Assembly: GCA_031254455.1 (NCBI GenBank)
Contig: JAIRUI010000013.1
Location: 1-20,657, forward strand
Length of the DNA: 20,657 bases
Origin: Chitinispirillales bacterium
GTDB taxonomy: Bacteria; Fibrobacterota; Chitinivibrionia; Chitinivibrionales; Chitinivibrionaceae
Direction: 5' to 3'
The position numbers and the translations under genes are program-made. Under the pieces are notes generated by a model. It made no database searches and was not told where the DNA came from. It was given only the letters and a program-made list of their open reading frames with translations. Of the stretch, positions 1-7,398 are shown piece by piece; positions within the stretch are counted from its first letter, which is position 1, and each line of letters starts with the position of its first letter.

Positions 1-95
1 GACCGAAGACCGAAGACCGAAGACCGAAGACCGAAGACCGAAGACCGAAGACCGAAGACCGAAGACCGAAGACCGAAGACCGAAGACCGAAGACC
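1..95. repeat. Heptanucleotide tandem repeat (gaccgaa), 13.6 copies, cut by window edge
   Basis: Thirteen perfect copies of gaccgaa fill 1-91, followed by gacc at 92-95; then the sequence becomes unique. No copy differs from another. The array begins at base 1, so its true length is unknown. Because 7 is not a multiple of 3, all three frames of each strand read the same seven-residue cycle (Asp-Arg-Arg-Pro-Lys-Thr-Glu on +) and none contains a stop. Adding or removing one unit would shift any frame running through it. I see no spacer structure, so it is a simple satellite and not a CRISPR array. Confidence 0.97.
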
Positions 96-345
96 TCAAA
101 AGGTACTCAGTAAAAATACCATTCGCCGCTGTAAAAGTCAAGTTTTTCAAATAATTATGCATCTTTTCCATCTGTCTATTCTGTTTGGTTATAGTCAAAA
201 CTTTCAATAAAATAATATTTTATTTGTTATAAAAAGGAAATTTCGGAAAAAAATGTTTCAATATTTTACATTTAATAAAAAACAAGTAATATTTTTAACG
301 TAAAAGTCCGATAACAAATATTGAAAGCGACAAGAGAAATTTTTT
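96..345. other. AT-rich spacer between the heptamer array and the first gene
   Basis: No convincing gene, RNA or hairpin-terminator is visible. Two + frames enter from the repeat and end at 152-154 and 208-210; the first would give a C-terminus reading YSVKIPFAAVKVKFFK, so a gene entering from the left cannot be excluded. The bases just before the ATG at 346 (acaagagaaatttttt) give only a weak ribosome-binding site. The very AT-rich 205-300 stretch presumably holds the promoter of the 346 gene, but I cannot pick a clear -35/-10 pair. Confidence 0.6.
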
Positions 346-1767
346 ATGAAAAAAGCGTTTATTATATTACTTTTGATAATAGTATCAATAATTCCTGCAA
401 AAACCAGATGGGGGACTACTCGTTTTACGCCTAATGCCGATATGATAGGCGCGGGCAGATTTATTGCAAACTATAATATCTTTTTGAATACGGAATACGA
501 CAAAGGCGTTACCGGAAAATCTCTTTTATCTTTGGACGTAGGAGCGAGCGAATGGTTTGAAGTAACGCTTGGGTACGCCGACGGAGTAAATTTCGCGTTA
601 AAAGGAAGGATACTTGACGAATATACTCAAGCCGTACCGTCGCTTGCGATAGGAATAAGAAATATGTTTCATAATTCGACGCTTGCGAGAAGCCGATTAA
701 ATACCGACCAATACGAAACGACAGGAGAACTTTTTGCCGCTTTTAGCAAAAGTTTTAATTTAATTCAAACGCGTTTCAATGCCGGCGTACTTTCGCTTCC
801 GGGTAACGATAAAAACAAAATTAACGGGTTTGTATCTATAGAAAAGAATTTTGGAAACGATTTCTATTTGACCGCCGAGGGATTTTCGCAGCAAAAAAAG
901 TTTTATACGTCTCTAACGGCGACCGTCAGATTCTTAAAGGAAAATAACGGGGAAATTTATTTTTCAATATTAGATTTTGAGAGAATGTTCATAACGCAGA
1001 AACGCGATTTCGGCGTTAGTTTTACTCCGCAATCGCAAAAAGATTGGGTAAAGCCCGGAGTAGTCGTCGGATTGTCGTTTTCTTTCGGCGGAAGACAAAA
1101 GTGGATAAACGATCAAGCGCAATTCAGAACGGTTGAAGACAACTTCGCCAATCATGATACGCTTATAAAAAAGATTACGTTACAAATAGGCGAGTTAAAG
1201 AACGAAACCCAATATTTAGATACTGAAAATTCTTTTGTAAAATCTCAAATAGATTCTTTGAAAACCGCTCTGGGGTTGGTAGATACTTTGCCGATTCATT
1301 ATTCGGAAATTTATTCAAGGATCGTATCTTACAATGCGGCTTATTCTGCGGACGTGTTTGATCCGCTTGAAATTCGTCGTATCATTGAAGAAGTAAAAAG
1401 TTACGGGAAGGACGGAATCGACATAGTGGCTAAAATCGCAAAAGAATCGTCCGACAGAGCGATTAAAATGCGCAGTGTTACCATGCTTGGGGATCTATAC
1501 GCATGGGATAAAGTTCCCGTGTTGCTTGAAATACTGCAAAATACTATTGACAGCCGCCTTAAAGTAGAGATTATCGCCGTGTTCGGAAAAATTAACGATC
1601 GTTCGGTAAAAGCGAAAATAGAAGAATTTGCTAACAGTGCAGACGATAATTTAAGAATTGCGGCTAACGAAGTTTTGGATTTATGGAACAAATCAAAACC
1701 CGTTTCTAAAGAAAATGTACCACTTGATACAAGCGGCGATGTATTTTCACCTGACCTTAAGAAATAA
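346..1767 (+). CDS. Exported beta-rich protein with coiled coil and C-terminal HEAT-like repeats
   Basis: 473 residues, family not recognised. An N-terminal signal peptide (MKKAFIILLLIIVSIIPA, cleavage near residue 18-20) indicates export. Residues about 25-250 alternate polar and hydrophobic residues with many aromatics and glycines, as in an outer-membrane beta-barrel. Residues about 270-310 form a likely short coiled coil (LIKKITLQIGELKNET and following heptads). Residues about 340-448 consist of helical pairs of HEAT type (for example RAIKMRSVTMLGDLYAW and SRLKVEIIAVFGKIND). Barrel plus coiled coil plus HEAT suggests a surface anchor with a periplasmic protein-binding tail; this is inference. 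The EF-P-like gene begins 27 bases downstream on the same strand, so they may be co-transcribed. Confidence 0.8.
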   Translation: MKKAFIILLLIIVSIIPAKTRWGTTRFTPNADMIGAGRFIANYNIFLNTEYDKGVTGKSLLSLDVGASEWFEVTLGYADGVNFALKGRILDEYTQAVPSLAIGIRNMFHNSTLARSRLNTDQYETTGELFAAFSKSFNLIQTRFNAGVLSLPGNDKNKINGFVSIEKNFGNDFYLTAEGFSQQKKFYTSLTATVRFLKENNGEIYFSILDFERMFITQKRDFGVSFTPQSQKDWVKPGVVVGLSFSFGGRQKWINDQAQFRTVEDNFANHDTLIKKITLQIGELKNETQYLDTENSFVKSQIDSLKTALGLVDTLPIHYSEIYSRIVSYNAAYSADVFDPLEIRRIIEEVKSYGKDGIDIVAKIAKESSDRAIKMRSVTMLGDLYAWDKVPVLLEILQNTIDSRLKVEIIAVFGKINDRSVKAKIEEFANSADDNLRIAANEVLDLWNKSKPVSKENVPLDTSGDVFSPDLKK

Positions 1768-1794
1768 ATTTATATATAGAAGGAGCGCTATTGA

Positions 1795-2364
1795 ATGACA
1801 ATAAAAGCGAATGAGATTTCTAAAGGGATGATTATTCTTCATGAGAATACCCCGTGCCGTGTCGTTGAAATAAGCAGAACAATGACGGCTCGCGGTTCAA
1901 ATTTTATTGCGACTACGCTGAAAAACATCATTAACGGCAAGCAAGTGGAATATCGTTTTAGGACGGATGAAAAAGTAGAAAATGCTTTTGTAGAAACGAA
2001 ACAGTTTGAATATCTTTACGAAAACGACAGTGAGTTTGTGTTTATGGATTGTGAGACTTATGAACAGATAACGTTAAACGCCGAGGAATTGGGAGATGTG
2101 GCGGGATACATTCTTCCGAACAGTAATTGCAGCGTCATGCTTTACAATGGAAAACCTATAGGAGTTCAACCGCCGACAACGGTACAATTAAAAGTTGTGG
2201 AAACCGAGCCGGGTATTAAGGGTGCGACTATTTCGGGAAGCGTTACAAAATCTGCAAAGCTTGAAACAGGGATTACCGTACAGGTTCCCATGTTCATAGA
2301 GTCGGACGAAATAATTATCGTTAATACGACTAACGGAGAGTATTCCGGCAGAATTGGGAAATAG
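1795..2364 (+). CDS. Elongation factor P-like protein, YeiP/EfpL type
   Basis: 189 residues, normal EF-P length with an N-terminal KOW-like domain and two OB domains. EF-P proteins bind between the ribosomal P and E sites and relieve stalling at polyproline. Several stretches match E. coli YeiP (EfpL) better than classical EF-P: ANEISKGM near the start, TARGSN at the loop tip, EFVFMDCETY in the middle, and ETEPGIKGA followed by LETGITVQVP. The loop tip carries Arg33, where classical EF-P has the lysine that is beta-lysylated in E. coli; YeiP also has Arg33. No modification gene is in this window. A strong ribosome-binding site, agaaggag, precedes the ATG. If it is the only EF-P in the genome it may do the general job; otherwise it is the paralogue. 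Confidence 0.92.
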   Translation: MTIKANEISKGMIILHENTPCRVVEISRTMTARGSNFIATTLKNIINGKQVEYRFRTDEKVENAFVETKQFEYLYENDSEFVFMDCETYEQITLNAEELGDVAGYILPNSNCSVMLYNGKPIGVQPPTTVQLKVVETEPGIKGATISGSVTKSAKLETGITVQVPMFIESDEIIIVNTTNGEYSGRIGK

Positions 2365-2418
2365 ACATTCCGTTCAAATTGAAATATTTTGAATAATAAT
2401 ATAGAATAGGAGGATTTT

Positions 2419-3690
2419 ATGGAAACCTTCAGAAAAACATCCGGATATGCTAACGTATTGGCTATGATTATGGCTGGCGGAGAAGGTTCGCGGCTTTTTC
2501 CGCTTACACGCGACAGGGCGAAACCGGCGGTTATCTTTGGCGGTAAATACAGAATTATTGATTTCGTTCTTAACAACTTTGTTAATTCCGGCATATTTAA
2601 AATCAAAGTTCTTACGCAGTTTAAAGCCGACTCGCTTATTCGTCACTTGACAAGCGGATGGCAATTGTCAAATATGCTTGGACAGTATATTGACCCTGTT
2701 CCGGCTCAAATGAGAACTGGAAGAAATTGGTATCAGGGAACTGCGGACGCTATATATCAAAATATAAATTTGATTTATGACGAGAAACCGGATTTTGTAG
2801 CCGTTTTCGGCGCCGACCATATTTATAAAATGGATATTTCAAGAATGCTTAATTATCATCGTAACAATGGCGCGGTAGCGACGGTAGCGGCAATTCCCAA
2901 ACCTATAGAAGAAGCGTCTCAGTTCGGCGTAATTCAGATTGACCAAAACGGGCGTATGATAGGATTTGAAGAAAAACCTGAAAACCCCAAACCTATGCCG
3001 AATAATCCTAAAATGTCGTTGTGCTCTATGGGAAACTATATTTTCAACACCGGATTTTTGGTTCGTAAACTCAATGAAGACGCGGAAGATCCAAATTCCT
3101 CGCACGATTTCGGGAAAAACATTATACCGTCAATTTATCGCGAATATCCTGTATATGTATATGACTTTCACACAAATGTTATTCCCGGCGAATCGCCGCA
3201 ACAATGTACTTACTGGGAAGATGTGGGAACTTTAGAAGCGTATTATAGAGCGAATATGACTTTGCGCGACGTTGTGCCGGATATTAATCTATATAACGAG
3301 TGGTGGCCGATCAAAACGTCTTCGGAACAATCCGCTCCTGCAAAATTCGTTTTCGGAAGCGACGTTTCGGAAAACGACAAACGGATAGGTACAGCCGTTG
3401 ATTCAATAGTTTCCGGCGGTTGTATAATTTCCGGCGGAGAAGTGATTCGCTCAATATTGTCAAGAGGAGTGAGAGTTCATAGCTTTGCTAAAGTGGAAGA
3501 TTCTATCATTTTCTCTGACGTCGATATAGGTGAACGCGCTCAAATCAAAAAAGCGATTATTGACAAGAATGTACATATCGCTCCCGGTGAAAAAATAGGT
3601 TTTGATTTGGACGAAGACAGAAAAAAATATTTTGTTTCGGACGATGGTATTGTAGTGGTTTCAAACCCAAGCAATCAGCGTACTTTCTAA
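2419..3690 (+). CDS. glgC: Glucose-1-phosphate adenylyltransferase (ADP-glucose pyrophosphorylase)
   Basis: 423 residues, usual length for bacterial GlgC. It makes ADP-glucose from ATP and glucose-1-phosphate, the committed step of glycogen synthesis. Visible motifs: nucleotide loop IMAGGEGSRLFPLT (17-30), KPAVIFGGKYRIIDF (35-49, including the lysine position that binds the activator in E. coli), WYQGTADAIYQN (104-115), GADHIYKMD (131-139, metal-binding Asp), the FEEKP substrate loop (183-187), SHDFGKNIIP (228-237) and YWEDVGTLEAYYRAN (265-279). Residues about 310-395 form the left-handed beta-helix with hexapeptide rhythm. The aggagg ribosome-binding site at 2408-2413 fixes the start. It follows the EF-P-like gene by 54 bases on the same strand. 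No glycogen synthase or branching enzyme is present in the window. Confidence 0.97.
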   Translation: METFRKTSGYANVLAMIMAGGEGSRLFPLTRDRAKPAVIFGGKYRIIDFVLNNFVNSGIFKIKVLTQFKADSLIRHLTSGWQLSNMLGQYIDPVPAQMRTGRNWYQGTADAIYQNINLIYDEKPDFVAVFGADHIYKMDISRMLNYHRNNGAVATVAAIPKPIEEASQFGVIQIDQNGRMIGFEEKPENPKPMPNNPKMSLCSMGNYIFNTGFLVRKLNEDAEDPNSSHDFGKNIIPSIYREYPVYVYDFHTNVIPGESPQQCTYWEDVGTLEAYYRANMTLRDVVPDINLYNEWWPIKTSSEQSAPAKFVFGSDVSENDKRIGTAVDSIVSGGCIISGGEVIRSILSRGVRVHSFAKVEDSIIFSDVDIGERAQIKKAIIDKNVHIAPGEKIGFDLDEDRKKYFVSDDGIVVVSNPSNQRTF

Positions 3691-3763
3691 ATTTAATTAT
3701 GTGATGTGCCGTAGCGAATCTTTTTTGTATGGTGTTTTTTTTTATTATCGGAAATAATTAATT

Positions 3764-4645
3764 ATGGTAAGAAAGCAAAAAGAACAAACGAAAGCGGAAA
3801 AATTATATTTTCGCGATGTTGGCAGATATAAGCTTTTGACGGAAGAAGAAGAACAAAAACTTGTTGAAGATGTTCATAATAAAATTCCGGGAGCGGAAGA
3901 TAAACTCATAACCGCAAATTTGCGTTTTGTAGCGTTAGAAGCCAGAAAGCACAGAGCAAGAGGCGGAATGTCGTTTTTGGAACTTGTAAACGAAGGAAAT
4001 CTCGGACTTTTGAAAGCGGCAAAAAGGTTCGATAAAGAAAATGATGTAAAATTTATTTCTTATGCAGTTTGGTGGATAAGACAGGCCATACAAAAAGCGA
4101 TTTTCGATAGAATCGGTTCGGTGCATATTCCGGCGAATAAAATTGCGCTTTTGAAGCGTTTCAGACAGGCGCTCGACAAATTTGACGGCGACTTTGATAG
4201 AGCGATAGAACTCCCGAAATTTCAGAGATACAAAGACGATATTATTGAAATAATAGAAAAAAGCAAAAACACTTCGCTCGACCAGCCGATATCGCCTGCG
4301 AACGATGATGAAAACTCGCAGACGCTTCTTGATACGATAGGCGTTGATCCGTCACAAACCGAAGAATTTCTTATGAATGAGCTGCGTAGCGAAATAGAAA
4401 ACGTTCTTCATATTCTTCCGATTCTAAATGAAAATGAAGAGAAAATTATCAGAATGTATTACGGAATCAATTTCTCAAGTCCAAAAACGCTTGAAGAAAT
4501 AGGGGCGGAACTTGGTATAACAAGAGAAAAAGTCCGTCTTACACGCGACAAAGCGTTAAGAAAATTATATAAAGATCCCGATGCCCGCGAACGACTGAAA
4601 TCCTTTTTAGGGGTTTCTTCCGGCGACGGACTGTATTTGGAATAG
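3764..4645 (+). CDS. RNA polymerase sigma factor, sigma-70 family (group 1/2-like)
   Basis: 293 residues, similar in length and order to the short vegetative sigma factors of Bacteroidota and relatives: region 1.2 (YFRDVGRYKLLTEEEEQKL, 15-33), region 2 (48-117, with NEGNLGLLKAAKRFD and KFISYAVWWIRQAI), region 3 (about 120-195) and region 4 (about 212-276). In 2.4, Trp103, Trp104 and Gln107 that contact the -10 element are kept, but the usual Thr three residues on is Gln. The 4.2 recognition helix reads GITREKVRLTRDKALRKL where primary sigma factors usually read TRERIRQIE, so the Gln589 position of E. coli is Leu259. It may be the housekeeping sigma of a divergent lineage or an alternative group 2 factor; the window cannot decide. 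The ribosome-binding site is weak. Confidence 0.93.
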   Translation: MVRKQKEQTKAEKLYFRDVGRYKLLTEEEEQKLVEDVHNKIPGAEDKLITANLRFVALEARKHRARGGMSFLELVNEGNLGLLKAAKRFDKENDVKFISYAVWWIRQAIQKAIFDRIGSVHIPANKIALLKRFRQALDKFDGDFDRAIELPKFQRYKDDIIEIIEKSKNTSLDQPISPANDDENSQTLLDTIGVDPSQTEEFLMNELRSEIENVLHILPILNENEEKIIRMYYGINFSSPKTLEEIGAELGITREKVRLTRDKALRKLYKDPDARERLKSFLGVSSGDGLYLE

Positions 4646-4647
4646 AT

Positions 4648-5037
4648 TTGCTACGGTTTTTAAAGTTCGCCGTTGTCGGCTCAAGCGGTGTTGTGGTAAA
4701 TCAGACGTTTTTGATTTTGGCGGTGAAATACTTGAAAATCGATTACAAAATCGCAAGTTTAATGGCTATTGAAACCGCGATAATAACAAATTTTATCCTC
4801 AATTACAATTGGACATGGAAAGACAGAAAAGGAAAAAAAGTAACGGACAAATTAAACGCGTTTGTCAAATTTAACATAAGTTCGTTTATTTCGGCGTTCT
4901 TTCTTAATTGGATAACGTTGATTTTTCTTACGGAAATAATCCAAATAAAATTTTACATTTCAAATTTGATAGGAATTTCAGTTGCCGCATGTTTCAATTT
5001 TTTGATGTCAAATTTTTGGGCTTTCAAAAAAAAGTAA
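4648..5037 (+). CDS. GtrA-like family small membrane protein
   Basis: 129 residues with four hydrophobic segments (about 5-25, 33-53, 70-92 and 98-122) and the GtrA signatures FLKFAVVGSSGVVVNQ at the start and NFILNYNWTWK in the middle, ending with NFWAFKKK. GtrA proteins are thought to help move undecaprenyl-phosphate-linked sugars across the inner membrane for surface glycosylation. The start is probably TTG at 4648, two bases after the sigma-factor stop at 4643-4645; no in-frame ATG is available before the conserved region, and translation probably depends on coupling to the sigma gene. No glycosyltransferase partner is adjacent, which is unusual for this family. Confidence 0.88.
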   Translation: MLRFLKFAVVGSSGVVVNQTFLILAVKYLKIDYKIASLMAIETAIITNFILNYNWTWKDRKGKKVTDKLNAFVKFNISSFISAFFLNWITLIFLTEIIQIKFYISNLIGISVAACFNFLMSNFWAFKKK

Positions 5038-5057
5038 ATATCACACACCTATAAAAA

Positions 5058-5636
5058 TCAGAATTTAAAATTAAATCCAAGTGAAAAATTATAATTACTA
5101 ATTTCAGTCCAAAGAGCGATATTTTCTTTGAAATACCAGCGAATTCCCGTAGCAAACCAAGTGAATACCGGATGAAAATCATATTTTCTATGAGAGTCGT
5201 TTATGTATCGAGGGTCGTTTTTGTCATAATTTATTAAGGAAAAACCAAATTTGAATCCAGCATAGGGATCCAAGACTTTTGCAACGATGACTTGTCTATC
5301 AAGAACAGGCATTCCAAACGGATGAAACATGAATCTGAAATTCGGAGCGAATCCGAATTTTGTAAGTTCCTTAGAACTATATTTAAAACTATGTGAAGAA
5401 TATTTATCCCACCAAAACCGCATTTCTCCGCCGAACGAAAACATTCCGCCGCACGCTCCTCTATCATAAACAAGAGGAACGCCGAATCCGCTTCCATTAG
5501 CCCATTCGGCTAATATCCCAATCGCAAAATTGTTATCGCTTTGCGAAAAACTTAAATAGTTCTCGTTATTTTTTTCTTCTGCAAACGAAATAGACAATAC
5601 AAGTAAATAAAATATAAATATTTTAACATGTTTCAT
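5058..5636 (-). CDS. Exported beta-rich protein, possible small outer-membrane barrel
   Basis: 192 residues, family not recognised. It has a clear signal peptide (hydrophobic FIFYLLVLSISFA, cleavage near residue 19). The mature part is rich in Gly, Phe, Tyr and Trp with alternating strands (GFKFGFSLINYD, FTWFATGIRWYF, IALWTEISNYNFSLGFNFKF) and ends in Phe, which is the usual C-terminal signal for the Bam complex. Eight strands would fit the length. It lies convergent to the GtrA-like gene (20 bases between them) and divergent from fapA. A reasonable ribosome-binding site (aaagga) and a plausible promoter lie upstream. Substrate or role cannot be read from the sequence. Confidence 0.75.
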   Translation of the reverse strand: MKHVKIFIFYLLVLSISFAEEKNNENYLSFSQSDNNFAIGILAEWANGSGFGVPLVYDRGACGGMFSFGGEMRFWWDKYSSHSFKYSSKELTKFGFAPNFRFMFHPFGMPVLDRQVIVAKVLDPYAGFKFGFSLINYDKNDPRYINDSHRKYDFHPVFTWFATGIRWYFKENIALWTEISNYNFSLGFNFKF

Positions 5637-5666
5637 TAAGAAATATTCCTTTAAATATTAAGTATC

Positions 5667-5695
5667 CTTATAAAATAATATAATTAAAATACCAA
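5667..5695 (-). promoter_or_regulatory. Putative sigma-70 type promoter of the 5058-5636 gene
   Basis: On the - strand TTGGTA (5695-5690) and TATAAG (5672-5667) are separated by exactly 17 bases, placing a start near 5660, about 24 bases before the ATG at 5636, with aaagga between. The surrounding 5637-5778 spacer is extremely AT-rich, so chance matches are likely. On the + strand a TATAAT at 5753-5758 is too close to the fapA ribosome-binding site (5762-5767) to serve it; the fapA promoter must lie further left and is not clear. Confidence 0.35.
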
Positions 5696-5778
5696 AATAT
5701 CAATTTTCTCCTAAATATCCTAACAATTATCAAAAAACAAATATTATATTACTATAATTAAAAGGAGATAAAAACTAT

Positions 5779-7398
5779 ATGGCGATTGTGGACAATCTTC
5801 GCGAAATTATTGAATGTAAAGAGGACGAGGGAAAATTATACATAATAGTTTATCCGCAAACCGACAAGGACGCGGTAATAAACGTTTTCAGGAAACAATA
5901 TGAGCAAGCCATTAATGGTAATTTAGAACTCGTTAAAAAAGTCATAGACAAATCAAGCGGGCAATGGGAATGCGTTGGCAATATTCCTATTGCTTACCCA
6001 ATAAAATTTAACGATCTTATTGACGTTAAAATAACTTCTTTTACCGCATATATGAGAATAAAAGAAGTTGCGAGTTTTAACGCCGGATTGTCCTTAGACG
6101 TTCTGAAATATCGCCTTAAACAAGCCGGTGTCGTACATGGGATAAACGATAAAATTTTATTGGAAATGATTTCCGAAAAAAAATGGGATACCGAAGTAGC
6201 CGTTGCATGCGGAACCGAACCGATAGAAGGGCGTAATGGATCAATAGATTACAAAGTTTCGGTCGAAAAAGATACTACGCCTTTGACTCGTGAAGACGGA
6301 ACGGTGGACTTCCGTGAAATTTCAACGTTTAAAATTGTCAGAAAAGGTGAAATTCTCGCCACGGCGGTTCCGGCGAAACAAGGAATTAACGGAATGGATA
6401 TTTTCGGGAACGAAATTTTAGCGCAGCCCGTTAAAGAATATGAGTTAAAACCCTCAACTTTCGTTGCGGTTTCTGAAGACGGGAAAAATCTTTTTGCTGA
6501 AATAACCGGAATCTTGACCAGTAAAAAAGGTTATATATTTATAAGAGACAGCATCGTTTTAAACAATGTTGATTTTGATTCTGGAAATATAAAAATTCCG
6601 GTTAAAATAATTATAAACGGAAATGTTAATCCGGGCTTTGTGGTAGAAAGCGAATCGGATATTATCATACATGGAACGGTAGAGTCGGCAAATATAATTT
6701 CTACAAACGGTTCGATAACAATCGGCGGCGGAGTATCCGGCAAAGATAATACACTTATTTCGGCAAAAAACGAAGTTAGAATTAATTTTGTCCAAAACGC
6801 CAAAATCGAATGTTTAGACGGCACGGTGATTATTGAAAGTTACATACGCCATTGCAATGTTACATGTAAAGACTTTAAAACTCCAGCTCCAAATGCATCC
6901 GCTATCGGTGGAAGAATTGAAGCGGTAGATACTATAAACGTTTCCAATACTTCAAATCAGGACGGAGTGATAACCGATTTAGTTCTTTTTAATCCGGCAG
7001 TAAAACAGTTAACTGATAAAAAAACGCAGTTGCAAAGCGCAAAAGAGCAATTAGAGAAATTGAATTCTACGCTGGAAAAAGAATATAAAAATAAACTTTC
7101 GTATGTAAAAATGATGAATTGTAAACCAAATTCTCAAGAATATATTATTTGTGAAACAGCAAAGCAAAAGTACGATGCAATGACGCAGAAATTGGTTTTA
7201 GTTGAGAAAAATATAACAGCGATTAACGAAGCGTTATCAAAGGAAGCAACGAGAAAAGGTCATATTGCTATAACGGGAAAAGGATACAGCGGAACTCGCA
7301 TTCAAATAGGCAAGGTAGTATATTGTCCAAAAGGAGAGATATACAGAAGAAGGTTCTATCTTGACGGAGCGGATATAGCAAGTGTAATTATAGTTTAA
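5779..7398 (+). CDS. FapA / DUF342 polymer-like beta-helix protein
   Basis: 539 residues with the organisation of FapA (DUF342) proteins. Residues about 1-130 form an N-terminal alpha/beta region; 170-270 contain the typical ITGILTSKKGYIFI-like segment and AVPAKQGINGMDIFGN; 275-400 form a right-handed beta-helix of short repeats (IIINGNVNPGFVVESESD, IIIHGTVESANIISTN, SITIGGGVSG); 408-485 are a strong coiled coil (KKTQLQSAKEQLEKLN); a small beta domain ends the protein. Family members occur in many bacteria and have been linked to polar or flagellar assembly, but the molecular function is poorly known. No signal peptide, so cytoplasmic. Ribosome-binding site aaaggag at 5761-5767 supports the ATG. 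Its last four bases overlap the end of the opposite-strand Omp85 gene. Confidence 0.9.
   Translation: MAIVDNLREIIECKEDEGKLYIIVYPQTDKDAVINVFRKQYEQAINGNLELVKKVIDKSSGQWECVGNIPIAYPIKFNDLIDVKITSFTAYMRIKEVASFNAGLSLDVLKYRLKQAGVVHGINDKILLEMISEKKWDTEVAVACGTEPIEGRNGSIDYKVSVEKDTTPLTREDGTVDFREISTFKIVRKGEILATAVPAKQGINGMDIFGNEILAQPVKEYELKPSTFVAVSEDGKNLFAEITGILTSKKGYIFIRDSIVLNNVDFDSGNIKIPVKIIINGNVNPGFVVESESDIIIHGTVESANIISTNGSITIGGGVSGKDNTLISAKNEVRINFVQNAKIECLDGTVIIESYIRHCNVTCKDFKTPAPNASAIGGRIEAVDTINVSNTSNQDGVITDLVLFNPAVKQLTDKKTQLQSAKEQLEKLNSTLEKEYKNKLSYVKMMNCKPNSQEYIICETAKQKYDAMTQKLVLVEKNITAINEALSKEATRKGHIAITGKGYSGTRIQIGKVVYCPKGEIYRRRFYLDGADIASVIIV

Noticed and set aside
1..95. CRISPR array
   Set aside because: The unit is 7 bases, perfectly contiguous, with no spacers, and no cas gene is in the window.
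1..162. Open frame on the - strand from an ATG at 162 through the heptamer array to the window edge
   Set aside because: Its length comes almost entirely from the stop-free repeat; no ribosome-binding site is evident and the non-repeat part is only about 22 codons. It is mentioned only as part of the frame-switch idea.
2166..2606. 146-codon open frame on the - strand spanning the EF-P-like and glgC genes
   Set aside because: It is antisense to two clearly conserved genes and has no credible protein features.
3691..3763. Terminator after glgC
   Set aside because: Two T-tracts are present (3721-3726 and 3735-3743) but I find no convincing stem before either.
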